DNA from: Candidatus Saccharimonadota bacterium
Lineage (GTDB): Bacteria > Patescibacteriota > Saccharimonadia > Saccharimonadales > Saccharimonadaceae
Direction: 5' to 3'
Length of the DNA stretch: 56,572 nt
NCBI GenBank assembly: GCA_017479205.1
Contig: JAFVCN010000017.1
Location: 1 to 56,572 of the forward strand
Shown here piece by piece: positions 16,267-25,504 of this stretch. The position numbers and the translations under genes were made by a program. The notes below the pieces were generated by a model, which did not search any database, was not told the DNA's origin, and saw only the letters and a program-made list of their open reading frames with translations. Positions within the stretch are counted from its first letter, which is position 1; each line of letters starts with the position of its first letter.

Positions 16267-19200
16267 TTATTTATTTTTTCTTCTTAAGATTATTTTATCA
16301 CAGCTTGCAAGTAACGCTGGCAAAATCAGCAGAATCAGAATCGCCGAACAGAGCGTACCCTCCGAAACCGTAACACAAATTTTTGCCGCAATTGCCGACC
16401 CAGCTTTATCAAAATTACCAACAATCCAAGTTACAATTACAAGTACTGATGCCGAAGTAATAATCGTGTGAATCGACTTATTATACGAATCAATCACAGC
16501 AGATTTAATATTCTGATAATAAAGTTCTTTTGAAGTATCTTTCTGCTTCTTACGATGCTCAAGATAATAACTTGTATATAGAATCGCATAGTCAATCGTT
16601 GCGCCCATTAGAATCGCCTGAACGATAATCAGCGCGATAAAGTAAACGCTTGATCCAGTTAGACTTAAGATGCTCATCGTAATCCAAACCGCCGCCTGAA
16701 TAATCAAGACCAGAATTACCGGAATCAGAATCGACTTGAATGTAATTGCAACTACGATAAAGATCGAAACCATCGTCAAAATCGTAATTAAGTTCATTTC
16801 GTCATTAAAGGTTTTACTCATCTCTAATGCCATCGGCGAATTTCCGATTACATAAACTTCGGCTTTTTTATTATTAATCGCCGCTTTTAGCGCTTCAATA
16901 AATTCAAAAGTTTCCTCACCTTCAGCATCTAATGTCGTATTTAAAATTGCTCGCGAATAATTCTTTCCGACTAACATCTTCTTCGCTTCCGCAATCTTCT
17001 CTCTCGCATCAGAAATTTTAGTACGTTTTTCATCACTTAATTTCGAGCTAAAACGACTATCTTTTGCAATATTTCCATCAAGATAATTCACAAATTGTTC
17101 AAGTGTTATCGTCCAATTCTCATCATAATGATAAAGTGATCCATGATACATATAAAGCATATCGACTAAATCGCCATTTAAGTTATTCGAAAGCGGACTT
17201 AATAGATTATAAACTGCCTTACTTGTATATGGAGTTCCAGCAATCGAGACATTCATTAGGTCTGTTACAGTCGCCAGTTTACTCTTTTGTTCTCCAGATA
17301 GTGAACTACCGTATTTAGCATTATTAATAATATTGCCATTAATAAAATCTACTAGACTCTTCGGACTCATTCTTAAGCTATTATTACCGTCGACATATTT
17401 CAAAGAATAGAGCAGGCGCAATTGGTTTTCATCTAACCCAAAGGTTTTCGAAAGCTCTAAGTAGTTAAACTTTTTATCGCCATTTACCGCATCCATTACA
17501 GTCTTCGCTAAATTCAAACTAGTTAGCGTATTATTATCAAGACTTGAAGCCAGCATCTCATCATTTTTATGTTCTAGAATAAAGTTTACAAATTCGAGCG
17601 GCGAGTTAGTAATGTTCGCGGCGTTTTCGGCGATTTGATTTGTAATTGCCTCTTCCGCTTCGGTCATTTTCTGTTCAACGACAGCATTGATTTCAGTATC
17701 TTTCGAGGCAAGGAACGCAGTTTTTTCAGCATCAGTCATTTCCGGAAAACCGTGGCTTACGCGGGTGGCGTTCGCCTGCGCGACATAAGTCGCTTGGACT
17801 TGTAATTTAATGTAGACTTTCGTCTGTTCTTTTTGAGCCTGAATCTCTTGAATTGTGCGACCATTTTCGTCACGATAGTCTAGATAAGCTTCGTACTGAA
17901 AAACTTTTGCGACAGTTTCTTCTGAAACGCCTAAGACTTTCGCAATTCCCGCCGCATTAGTTTTTGTATTGATTGTTGCCTTATTCAAAAATGGCTCTAG
18001 CTGCTTTAGCTTCGCTCTCGCTTCACTACTAATTTCGCTTGCATATTCCGGATTAGTTAAAACCTTACTGTTAATAAATTTCACAAACTCTGAAAGTGTC
18101 ATTTTTGAGTTCGTAACAGCTTGTCCAATATTCGAGTTTCTCTCATTATTTCCATAAAGCACAAAGACTTTCGAAAGCGCATTTTCGTCCATCTCGAAAA
18201 TTGAAGCTAGCTCCGAAAGACTGCGTTCGCTATTCATTTTTCCTTTGACGACAAAATTCGAAAGTCGCTCAATTTGAGTTTTAGTCGAAGCGCTAATATC
18301 TCCCGCAAAATTCGGATTATTCTCAACTTCATTCTGGATAAACAATACTAGCTCCTCAAGCGTCATTGTATTATCTTCGTTTGGATTAAAATAGTGATAA
18401 TAAAGCGTCTTGATTAAATAATCCTCAACGTCAAGATTCGAGCCAAGCTCGGCCGCCTTATCCTTCATTTCATTATATTTTTCTGGCTCGCCAATTGTAT
18501 TGCCATAGCATAAGACTTGTTTTACGCTAGTTTTATCTTCGTAATCATGACAAATTTCTGCCATCTTCGATTCATCATCATTTTTATAAATTACTGCTAC
18601 CTGGTTAGTTTCATCGAAAATTTCGCCAATTTTATTATTCGAAGCGCCAGTATATTCAATCCCGACATTTCCCTTCAAAATCATCGAGCCGCCAAGAATA
18701 ATTGCAAAAACCGGCAACGCAACGTGTCTAAAGTTATTCGCAAATTTTCCTAGTAAAGTCATATTTAGTTTCGGCGCACGCTTCTTTGAACCGATTATTA
18801 ACTTATCGAAGAACAATAAGAACGCCGGCAAGGTTGTAAAAATTGAAACTAGGCTAAGTAGTACACCTTTACTTAAAACAAACCCCATATCGCGTCCAAT
18901 TGTAAAGCTCATAAAGACCAATACAATTAGCCCGACAATCGTCGTAACGCTCGAAGCGGAAATCGAAGAAAACGCATAGTTGAGCGCACGCTTCATCGCT
19001 TCAACTTTATTCTCCTCCTTAGCTCGCTCCTGGCGATAACGGTTTGCTAACATAATCGAATAATCCATTGAGAGCGCTAACTGAAGAATCGCCGAAATCG
19101 AATCAGTAATATGCGACACATTCGGAAAAATAATATTCGTTCCTTTATTAATCACTACCGCAATTAAAATTGCCGTTAAATAAAGCCAAGGCTCAATATA

Positions 19201-19770
19201 GCTCTTGCTCATAATCGTAATAATCAAAATCGCTACCCCGATCGCAATTACGATAACTAATACATTTAAAACCGAACCGTTATCGCTCGCAACATCTCCT
19301 TTTTCAAAGAAAGTGTATTTCTCAGCTCCGTCTTCAGTCTTAGCTTCTTTCAGGTGATTATGAATTTCGTTATAGACATTTTTCGCGTTATCAGCGTCAG
19401 CTTCGCCATCTACCGTAATACTATACAAAGTATATTTTACGCCATCTTTTTCACGGTTATATTCTTCTGTATCCTCAAAATCAACTGATTTTACACCGTT
19501 CACATTTTCAAAATATCCCTTCATCTCGCTACGTTCTTCTTCTGCCAGATTTTCAAACATAATCATATAGTTACTAGTTGTAACTTCCGCAAATTCATCT
19601 TCCATTACATCAAGACCTTGACGAGTTTCCGACGAATCTGGCATATATTGCATAATATCGTGGTTAACTTTTACATTTTGAGAAATAAAAGCCGATAGTC
19701 CAGCCAAAGCCACCATTACAGCTAAAACTACATAGCAGTGATTGACAATAAAATCAGTAAGTTTTTTCAT
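16267..19770 (-). CDS. MMPL/RND-family exporter with a repeat-rich extracytoplasmic domain
   Basis: An 1167-aa transporter of the MMPL (YdfJ-like) type, probably exporting lipids or amphiphiles using ion gradients. TM1 is at about 11-30; TM2-6 at about 168-322 include the ion-relay stretch LALSMDYSIMLANRYRQER (231-249); the second TM block starts near 993 and contains ILMGATIDYAILYTSYY. The second outer loop is very large (about 370-985). It holds five imperfect repeats starting near 468, 557, 722, 801 and 886, each opening with T-L-E-E-F-V-x-F-I-like residues. Between repeats 2 and 3 lies an Ala/Gln/Glu-rich, coiled-coil-like insert (630-720). Confidence 0.88.
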   Translation of the reverse strand: MKKLTDFIVNHCYVVLAVMVALAGLSAFISQNVKVNHDIMQYMPDSSETRQGLDVMEDEFAEVTTSNYMIMFENLAEEERSEMKGYFENVNGVKSVDFEDTEEYNREKDGVKYTLYSITVDGEADADNAKNVYNEIHNHLKEAKTEDGAEKYTFFEKGDVASDNGSVLNVLVIVIAIGVAILIITIMSKSYIEPWLYLTAILIAVVINKGTNIIFPNVSHITDSISAILQLALSMDYSIMLANRYRQERAKEENKVEAMKRALNYAFSSISASSVTTIVGLIVLVFMSFTIGRDMGFVLSKGVLLSLVSIFTTLPAFLLFFDKLIIGSKKRAPKLNMTLLGKFANNFRHVALPVFAIILGGSMILKGNVGIEYTGASNNKIGEIFDETNQVAVIYKNDDESKMAEICHDYEDKTSVKQVLCYGNTIGEPEKYNEMKDKAAELGSNLDVEDYLIKTLYYHYFNPNEDNTMTLEELVLFIQNEVENNPNFAGDISASTKTQIERLSNFVVKGKMNSERSLSELASIFEMDENALSKVFVLYGNNERNSNIGQAVTNSKMTLSEFVKFINSKVLTNPEYASEISSEARAKLKQLEPFLNKATINTKTNAAGIAKVLGVSEETVAKVFQYEAYLDYRDENGRTIQEIQAQKEQTKVYIKLQVQATYVAQANATRVSHGFPEMTDAEKTAFLASKDTEINAVVEQKMTEAEEAITNQIAENAANITNSPLEFVNFILEHKNDEMLASSLDNNTLTSLNLAKTVMDAVNGDKKFNYLELSKTFGLDENQLRLLYSLKYVDGNNSLRMSPKSLVDFINGNIINNAKYGSSLSGEQKSKLATVTDLMNVSIAGTPYTSKAVYNLLSPLSNNLNGDLVDMLYMYHGSLYHYDENWTITLEQFVNYLDGNIAKDSRFSSKLSDEKRTKISDAREKIAEAKKMLVGKNYSRAILNTTLDAEGEETFEFIEALKAAINNKKAEVYVIGNSPMALEMSKTFNDEMNLITILTMVSIFIVVAITFKSILIPVILVLIIQAAVWITMSILSLTGSSVYFIALIIVQAILMGATIDYAILYTSYYLEHRKKQKDTSKELYYQNIKSAVIDSYNKSIHTIITSASVLVIVTWIVGNFDKAGSAIAAKICVTVSEGTLCSAILILLILPALLASCDKIILRRKNK

Positions 19771-19796
19771 TATATATAACCTTTTTTCTTAGCTTC

Positions 19797-19884
19797 ATTA
19801 TAGGGGCAATACAGAGAAATAACAAGTACATTTTCTCGACATTTGTATAAAATTATACACTTGTATGTATTTTTGTGCTATAAT
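19797..19884. promoter_or_regulatory. Divergent promoters and palindromic operator between the MMPL and TetR genes
   Basis: Leftward promoter for the exporter: TTGTTA (19820-19825), 17 bp, TATAAT (19797-19802). Rightward promoter for the regulator: extended -10 TGC-TATAAT (TATAAT at 19879-19884). Between them lies the inverted repeat TGTATAA-AA-TTATACA (19844-19859), with TTGTATG immediately after. It covers the -35 region of the regulator promoter. It is the obvious binding site for the adjacent TetR-type protein, which would then control both units. Confidence 0.7.
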
Positions 19885-19916
19885 CAGGATAGAAGATAGT
19901 TAGCTTAGAGGTAAAA

Positions 19917-20504
19917 ATGAAAGAAAACAAGTACAATTCCAGTAAACGCACTCACGAACGCATCAAAAAGGTCTTCGCAGAGCTCTTATCCGAGAAGAAA
20001 TCTATCAACAAAATTACCGTTGCAGAATTAGCCAGTAAAGCCGAAATTACTCGTGGAACTTTTTACGCTCATTTTAACAATGTTTACGAAGTTGCCGAAG
20101 AAGTCGAGGACGAATTTATTTCAACCCTCGAATCTTCAAACAACAACATTAACGGAATTGAAGATTTTCCAATTTTTCTCCATCGTTTTTTCGATTTTCT
20201 AGCCGAACACGAAGAGCTCTATCGCCAAATTCTAGCTAGCGAAGCGCCAATGACTTTTATCAATCGTCTTAATCTTCAAATCGGCCAAGCGGCAAGAGAG
20301 GCGCTAAAAAACCGCTCCAGTATTCATCCTATGCAAGAGTTAGACATAACTTTCTATATTGATGGCGCAACTTATATGATTCTCAAATACTTCCGTGGCG
20401 AGATTTCGATGTCTCTCGACGAAATCGAGTGGTATCTAAAAGAGCGTGCCTTTGAAATGTTTTTCAAGGATTTTCCGACGGGAGCCGGTGATCATTCGGT
20501 TTAA
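19917..20504 (+). CDS. TetR/AcrR-family transcriptional regulator
   Basis: A 195-aa one-component repressor. The N-terminal helix-turn-helix fits the family: SINKITVAELASKAEITRGTFYAHFNNVYEV (about 29-59). The C-terminal two-thirds is the helical ligand and dimer domain, with aromatic and acidic residues. It is divergent from the MMPL-DUF308 operon across a shared palindrome, so it most likely represses that exporter and itself. The last ~40 bp overlap the convergent HNH gene. Confidence 0.88.
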   Translation: MKENKYNSSKRTHERIKKVFAELLSEKKSINKITVAELASKAEITRGTFYAHFNNVYEVAEEVEDEFISTLESSNNNINGIEDFPIFLHRFFDFLAEHEELYRQILASEAPMTFINRLNLQIGQAAREALKNRSSIHPMQELDITFYIDGATYMILKYFRGEISMSLDEIEWYLKERAFEMFFKDFPTGAGDHSV

Positions 20505-20790
20505 CTTTTCTTCGTCGAATTAACAAGATTTTCGACAAAAAACATTTTAAAGTCCTAAATCTTTTATATCTTTTAAGGTAAGCATATTCCTCCGGCATTA
20601 AGTTTCCCTTCTCGATATTACAAAATTCATGCGCCAGTTGATAATTCATGATTGTGTTTTTACCTCCTCGATTAAGCGGGATAATATGATCGACCGTCGC
20701 ATCTCGAAAACTCTTAATCTTTTTTCCGCAGATACCACATCTTTTACCATATTTAAAAACCAGCAAAAACTTTGCTTCCGAAGTCTTCAT
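20464..20790 (-). CDS. HNH endonuclease-like protein
   Basis: A 108-aa protein with a compact HNH motif: CGICGKKI (18-25), then the catalytic DHIIPLNRGGKNTIMN (34-49), LAHEFCNIEKGN (53-64), completing a zinc-knuckle HNH fold. A basic C-terminal tail follows. Small HNH proteins can be housekeeping nucleases or parts of restriction or mobile systems; no partner is visible here. AAAGGA precedes the ATG. The 3' end overlaps the convergent tetR gene by 41 bp. Confidence 0.8.
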   Translation of the reverse strand: MKTSEAKFLLVFKYGKRCGICGKKIKSFRDATVDHIIPLNRGGKNTIMNYQLAHEFCNIEKGNLMPEEYAYLKRYKRFRTLKCFLSKILLIRRRKVKPNDHRLPSENP

Positions 20791-20828
20791 TATTGTCCTT
20801 TCGATTAATTTATTTTCAAAAAGACTGT

Positions 20829-21596
20829 TTACTTACCAAACCGGCGAGAACGCGTATTATATTCAGCGACTACCGCGTCAAAATCTTTTTCAGTAAAATC
20901 TGGAAAATATTTTTTTAGAAATAGAAATTCCGAATAGCTAGCACGCCAGAGCTGAAAGCCTGAAATACGTTCTTCCCCGCTCGTCCTAACAATTAAGTCA
21001 CAAGGCGGAACCTCTGGATGATAAAGATTTGCCGCAATTGTTTCTGGAGAAATTTCTACTGCCTGACGCATGACATTTCTTACATCCTCCATACTAGCGC
21101 GACCTTCCAACTGGTCTTTTACGGCACTAGAAAACGCCATCATCCTATTTGCTACTATTTCTCGAACTGCATCCGCAATTTCCCACTGTCCACCATAATT
21201 AAAACAGACAGCAACTGTTCCACGTTTAAAATCCTTTGTAACTTCTTCTAAATCTTTTAGACTATCTAAAATATCTTCCGGGGCCGGCTCTTCTCGCCCA
21301 AAGACCACACAGCGAATTTCCTCTTTTATAAACCTCTTTTTTAGTCTCGCAATGTTATGACGAAGTAAATCCATGAGATAACTTACTTCCTCTTCAGAAC
21401 GGTTCCAGTTTTCAGTCGAAAAAAGATAAAAACTAACATATTTACAGCCACGATCAACCGCGTAGCTTGCAATCTTCTCAACTTGACTAAACCCTTTACG
21501 ATGACCTTCAAGAGTCGGTAAACCTTTTTCGCGCGCCCAACGACGATTTCCGTCGACGATAAAGCCGATATGGGTTGGCATTATTTCTTCATTCAT
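20829..21596 (-). CDS. uppS: Isoprenyl (undecaprenyl) diphosphate synthase
   Basis: Cis-prenyltransferase that builds the C55 lipid carrier for peptidoglycan and surface glycans. GFIVDGNRRWAREKG near the N-terminus holds the catalytic Asp of the DGNxRWA motif; FSTENWNR, the RTSGEERISGFQLW region and a terminal FPDFTEKDFD complete the family pattern. With the start at 21594-21596 it has 255 aa, the usual size; the open frame extends 38 codons further into the divergent ndk 5' region, which is not plausible. TGA-TATGAT (21604-21609) lies 7 nt before this ATG, so it looks leaderless. Confidence 0.93.
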   Translation of the reverse strand: MNEEIMPTHIGFIVDGNRRWAREKGLPTLEGHRKGFSQVEKIASYAVDRGCKYVSFYLFSTENWNRSEEEVSYLMDLLRHNIARLKKRFIKEEIRCVVFGREEPAPEDILDSLKDLEEVTKDFKRGTVAVCFNYGGQWEIADAVREIVANRMMAFSSAVKDQLEGRASMEDVRNVMRQAVEISPETIAANLYHPEVPPCDLIVRTSGEERISGFQLWRASYSEFLFLKKYFPDFTEKDFDAVVAEYNTRSRRFGK

Positions 21597-21660
21597 TATA
21601 TATATCATATCACATCTCTTAAAAATATGATATACTAGAAAAAAGTAAAAGGAGTTATAA

Positions 21661-22188
21661 ATGGCACAAAAAGCAAGCGATTTAGTCCAAAGAACTTTAG
21701 TTCTCTGCAAACCAGACGCAGTCCAGCGTGGAATTGTTGGTGAAATTTTACAGCGTTTTGAGCGTGTTGGGCTTAAAATCGTCGGAATTAAAATGGTCGC
21801 TCCGGATGCCGATCTTTATGAAAAGCATTACGAAGAAATCGGCAAATTAATTACTCGCCGTGGTGAGCAGACTTTCCGTTACAACTTAAATTATATGCTA
21901 ACTGGTCCAGTTATTGCCATCTGTCTTGAAGGCATCGAAGCTGTTGAGTTAGTCCGTAAAATTGTTGGCCCAACCGAACCAAAATCCGCCCCAATGGGAA
22001 CTATCCGTGGCGATTATTCACACATGAGCTTCGGCTATTCTGACGCTAAAGGTATTGGTGTTCCTAATCTTGTTCACGCTTCCGGCTCTGTCGAAGAAGC
22101 AAAAGAAGAGGTTAAACTTTGGTTTACTGAAGCTGAGACCTACGATTACGAAGATCTTTCCGAGAAATACACACGGGGGAATTTCTAA
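21661..22188 (+). CDS. ndk: Nucleoside diphosphate kinase, with an extended insertion
   Basis: Transfers the gamma phosphate among NTPs through a phosphohistidine. Seen: LVLCKPDAVQRG (14-24), the catalytic H139 in VPNLVHASGSVEEA, and the RGDYS segment. At 175 aa it is ~30 longer than classic NDKs; the extra residues lie around 55-82 (GKLITRRGEQTFRYNLNYML) and in the C-terminal tail. AAGGAG sits before the ATG. The stop codon touches the 85-bp palindromic repeat, which probably terminates the transcript. Confidence 0.93.
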   Translation: MAQKASDLVQRTLVLCKPDAVQRGIVGEILQRFERVGLKIVGIKMVAPDADLYEKHYEEIGKLITRRGEQTFRYNLNYMLTGPVIAICLEGIEAVELVRKIVGPTEPKSAPMGTIRGDYSHMSFGYSDAKGIGVPNLVHASGSVEEAKEEVKLWFTEAETYDYEDLSEKYTRGNF

Positions 22189-22271
22189 AATCGTATATCT
22201 TGGCATTTTTCGGGGCTCGCTCTATCAATAATAGCGCGTCGCCCCGAGAAAATACCAATCTACGCGATTTT
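22187..22271 (+). repeat. 85-bp palindromic element, copy 1 (3' end of ndk)
   Basis: Nested inverted repeat: outer AAAATCG/CGATTTT, middle ATTTTTCGGGGC/GCCCCGAGAAAAT, inner GCTCTATC/AATAATAGC-like arms. A second copy of the same length lies in reverse orientation at 25505-25589. Arms GGGGC/GCCCC here correspond to GGTT/AACC there, a compensated change. GAATTT/AAATTC extends the stem outward and CCTTTTTTG follows, so it also looks like a terminator. Confidence 0.8.
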
Positions 22272-22289
22272 ACAAAATTCCTTTTTTGT

Positions 22290-23255
22290 TTAGCTTATTC
22301 TTTGAATTGGCATAGGATGGAGATCGGTATCGCCATAAAGGATACCGTTTTTTGCGCCAAGTTTCGATACAACAGAAGTAGAATTTGCAGCACCGAAGAT
22401 AAGCGAATCCTTAAAGCTATTTCCTGCCGCAAGATGCGCTAAAAATCCCGAGCCAAAACTATCTCCTGCTCCAGTTGTATCCTTAACTGGTATATCTTCA
22501 TAGATTCCAAAACGATAAGTTTCTTTTCCGTCCGTTGCAATCGCCCCCATCGAACCAGTAGTAATAATTACGGTCTTAACATAAGCAGAAAGATGAGAGA
22601 GCAATTCTTCTAGAATCTTTCCCGGTACAATTTCTGCCGCTTCAGCTTTATTCAAAAGTAAGACATCTACATCTTCAAGTAGCCCTAAAAGTTTCTTTTT
22701 TTCTTGAAGCTCCATTTTTCCAGGATTAAACATAATTTTACAACCCAGCTCTTTCGCTTTTTCAAAGAATCTCAAATTCGTTTCCAGATCCCCACGCAGA
22801 GAAGTAACATATAGCCAGTCCGGCTTAATTAAATCTAAATCATTCTCGTCTAAATTATAAAAACGCGCCGAAGCTCCTCGACAAGTTAAAATCGTTCTTT
22901 CTCCCGACTTCGTATCGAGCAATACTACCGAAACTCCAGTTTTAGCATTTTTTGGATGAACGATATAACTCGTATCGACACCCTCATCATTTAGTAGCTC
23001 CTCAACCGCTTGTCCCGCCGGATCTACACCAACATTACCCAGAAAAATCGCTTCATGTCCATGTCGCGCAAAAGTAACCGCCGAATTTGTTCCGCCGCCA
23101 CCAACTTCAAAAGAAATTCTATCAATATCAACTTTCGAGCCAATATTAATTTGCTCTAATTTTTCAATATTACCAACTTTACTACCAGCAAAATCATCAT
23201 GATCGATTAGATAAATGTCTTGCAGAGCTGAGCCTAACGAAACAATCCGAGCCAT
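22290..23255 (-). CDS. PfkB-family carbohydrate/nucleoside kinase
   Basis: A 321-aa ribokinase-fold kinase. GGGGTNSAVTFARHG (52-66) is the N-terminal PfkB signature and DTTGAGDSFGSGFLAHL (259-275) the C-terminal one, with D265 as catalytic base and GAGD as anion hole. The substrate cannot be read from sequence; ribose, adenosine or fructose-6-phosphate are options. Its start overlaps the rpe stop (TAATG), placing it last in the gap-rpiB-rpe operon. That context favours ribose or sugar-phosphate entry into the non-oxidative pentose phosphate route. Confidence 0.85.
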   Translation of the reverse strand: MARIVSLGSALQDIYLIDHDDFAGSKVGNIEKLEQINIGSKVDIDRISFEVGGGGTNSAVTFARHGHEAIFLGNVGVDPAGQAVEELLNDEGVDTSYIVHPKNAKTGVSVVLLDTKSGERTILTCRGASARFYNLDENDLDLIKPDWLYVTSLRGDLETNLRFFEKAKELGCKIMFNPGKMELQEKKKLLGLLEDVDVLLLNKAEAAEIVPGKILEELLSHLSAYVKTVIITTGSMGAIATDGKETYRFGIYEDIPVKDTTGAGDSFGSGFLAHLAAGNSFKDSLIFGAANSTSVVSKLGAKNGILYGDTDLHPMPIQRIS

Positions 23256-23932
23256 TAGATTAAAACTCCTCGTTGAGTCGCTTCCTCGGTTAATTCATCA
23301 TAAGCCGCTTTTGGATCTTCGGCTTTAATAATCGCTGAACCAACATTTAAAATATTTATGTCAGAATGAGCCAGCGCTCGTACATTAGTCTTATTAACGC
23401 CGCCATCCCATCCAATTTCAATCTCCGGTTTTATAGCGCGTATCAGTTTAACCTTTTCAACCTGCATCATATCAGCTTCGCCACCATTTTTTCCAAGCGC
23501 ACCCGCAAAAATCATCGCGTGGTCTGCCGCTTGAATATATTGAGCCACATCCCCAGGATAAGTTCTCTGCAGTAACGCTACGCCAGTTTTAATTCCCGCC
23601 TGTTTTAACTGCTCAAAAAACGGCAAAAGATTTTCCGTCGCTTCAGCGTGAAAAATACAAAGATTTGGTTTTAGTCTAATAATATGTTGAATATGCTCAC
23701 TCGGTCGTGCTACCATCATATGCATATCGACTAATAATCCTTGCGGCAGTGCAGTAATCGCCGCCTCAGAAATCGTCGTCTGTGGCACAAAACTACCATC
23801 TATAATATCGATTTGCATTCGTTTCGCGAATGTCGGATAAAGTCCAACAAATTTAGTGAACTCCGTCGGATCAGCCGTCAAAAGCGTCGGCGCAATTACG
23901 ACATCACTCGGGTCAACAGCACTAGAATTCAT
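23255..23932 (-). CDS. rpe: Ribulose-phosphate 3-epimerase
   Basis: A 225-aa TIM barrel interconverting ribulose-5-P and xylulose-5-P. Seen: IAPTLLTADPTEF (13-25), MQIDIIDGSFVPQ with the catalytic Asp, LVDMHMMVARPSEHI with the metal-binding D-x-H, and IGWDGGVNKTN (the last catalytic Asp and phosphate loop). The middle segments are divergent from typical Rpe, but the motif order is intact. AAGGAG precedes the ATG. Second-last gene of the operon. Confidence 0.85.
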   Translation of the reverse strand: MNSSAVDPSDVVIAPTLLTADPTEFTKFVGLYPTFAKRMQIDIIDGSFVPQTTISEAAITALPQGLLVDMHMMVARPSEHIQHIIRLKPNLCIFHAEATENLLPFFEQLKQAGIKTGVALLQRTYPGDVAQYIQAADHAMIFAGALGKNGGEADMMQVEKVKLIRAIKPEIEIGWDGGVNKTNVRALAHSDINILNVGSAIIKAEDPKAAYDELTEEATQRGVLI

Positions 23933-23940
23933 TTCTCTCC

Positions 23941-24402
23941 TTAGTATATATTATCATCATCAAGACGAGCATTTCTTCTTATATAACGTTCCTCCGGTAA
24001 AAATTCCGAAGATAAAAACATCGAAACTGAACGGTCTATCGTCGCATCGTCCATAAAATCTGACGACAGACAAAGTACGTTCGCATCTTCGTGTAACCGC
24101 CCGATATGAACTAGCTCTGGAGTATAGCCACAAATCGCACGAATACCTTTAAAGCGGTTCGCTTGAATCGAGATTCCATGCGCCGAGCCACAAATCAAGA
24201 TGCCTCGACTCGCCGGATTCTCTCTTACATTTCTTGCCACATTTATCGCTGCATCATTAAAATCATCTTCTGGCTTTAAAGTTGTAGGACCAAGATCGAT
24301 AACTTCATAGACATTTTTTACATTCGAGTTACCAAGCTGCGCAAGGAGGCGTTGCTTATCGGCAAATCCACGATGGTCTGAAGCGATAAAAAGGCGAGGC
24401 AT
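23941..24402 (-). CDS. rpiB: Ribose-5-phosphate isomerase B (RpiB/LacAB family)
   Basis: A 153-aa isomerase of ribose-5-P and ribulose-5-P. The family signature IASDHRGF opens the protein, and ICGSAHGISIQANRFKGIRA carries the catalytic Cys of the CGxxxGxxxxANK-like loop. HEDANVLCLSSDFMD is the conserved C-terminal segment. It lies 3 bp after gap and 8 bp before rpe, so three successive enzymes of sugar-phosphate metabolism are co-expressed. Confidence 0.9.
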   Translation of the reverse strand: MPRLFIASDHRGFADKQRLLAQLGNSNVKNVYEVIDLGPTTLKPEDDFNDAAINVARNVRENPASRGILICGSAHGISIQANRFKGIRAICGYTPELVHIGRLHEDANVLCLSSDFMDDATIDRSVSMFLSSEFLPEERYIRRNARLDDDNIY

Positions 24403-24405
24403 TAA

Positions 24406-25410
24406 TTATTTCCTTTTTCCAAAATCAGCCGTTAGCTCAACTAAACGATTCGAGTATCCCCACTCGTTATCGTACCAAGCTACGACTTTAATTAAATTAC
24501 CACCTACGACATCAGTTAGCGGTAAGTCTACAATACAAGAATGTGAATTTCCTCGAAAATCGCAGGAAACTAATTCTTCGTTCGTTACGCCTAGAATACC
24601 TTCATAATATGGTTCTTTTGCTGCTTTTTCAAAGATTTTATTGATTTCCTCTTTCGTCGTATCCTTTTTAATTACCGCTGTAATATCAGAAAGCGAAACT
24701 ACTGGAGTCGGAACACGAACCGAAAGACCGTTAAACTTATTCTTTAGGCTCGGAATAGTTAGAGCTGCCGCTTTAGAAGCGCCAGTTGTTGTCGGAACGA
24801 TATTCTCCGCCGCCGCACGAGCTTCTCTTAAATCTTTCGCTGGAGCATCCTGAATACGCTGTGAAGCAGTATAAGAATGAACTGTCGTCATCATCGCTTT
24901 TTCAATTCCAAAATTATCTTCTAGAATCTGCATAACTGGAGCGATACAGTTTGTCGTACAAGAAGCATTACTTAAAATCTCGTCGTCATCTTCTATAATT
25001 TCTTCGTTTACGCCAAGCACAATTGTCTTTGCGCCTTCGCCTTTTGCTGGAGCAGAAATTACAACTTTCCTTGCACCAGCTTCGATGTGAGCGTGAGCCT
25101 TTTCTGGATCAGTGAATAACCCAGTCGACTCAATCACAACATCAATCCCCATATCTTTCCACGGTAAAGCCGCTGGATCTTTTTCCGAAAGCACACGAAT
25201 CTTTGTCCCGTCGACAATAATATTTTCATCATCAAAAGATACATCTCTATCATACGTTCCGTAGCTCGAATCATATTTTAAAAGATGCGCTAAAGTTTTT
25301 GTATCTGTTAAATCGTTAACAGCAACAATTTCGAGATCTCTACGCTCAAACGCGATTTTAAACGCGTTACGACCGATGCGACCAAACCCGTTGATTGCTA
25401 CTTTTATCAT
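24406..25410 (-). CDS. gap: Glyceraldehyde-3-phosphate dehydrogenase, type I
   Basis: A 334-aa NAD-binding dehydrogenase. INGFGRIGR (7-14) is the dinucleotide fold and SNASCTTNC contains the nucleophile C151, with the His partner in MMTTVHSYTASQ. Asp33 in VNDLTD favours NAD over NADP. The C-terminal DNEWGYSNRLVEL is typical. AGGAGG lies before the ATG and a TGC-TAAAAT -10 further upstream. It leads the gap-rpiB-rpe-pfkB operon, linking lower glycolysis and pentose phosphates. Confidence 0.95.
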   Translation of the reverse strand: MIKVAINGFGRIGRNAFKIAFERRDLEIVAVNDLTDTKTLAHLLKYDSSYGTYDRDVSFDDENIIVDGTKIRVLSEKDPAALPWKDMGIDVVIESTGLFTDPEKAHAHIEAGARKVVISAPAKGEGAKTIVLGVNEEIIEDDDEILSNASCTTNCIAPVMQILEDNFGIEKAMMTTVHSYTASQRIQDAPAKDLREARAAAENIVPTTTGASKAAALTIPSLKNKFNGLSVRVPTPVVSLSDITAVIKKDTTKEEINKIFEKAAKEPYYEGILGVTNEELVSCDFRGNSHSCIVDLPLTDVVGGNLIKVVAWYDNEWGYSNRLVELTADFGKRK

Positions 25411-25504
25411 TTTGCCTCCTAATTTCTTATGTTTATTTTAGCATAGGGGTTATAATTTCGCAAGCAAAAAAGTAACATAAGAAAATTCAACTAATTTTGC
25501 AGGA

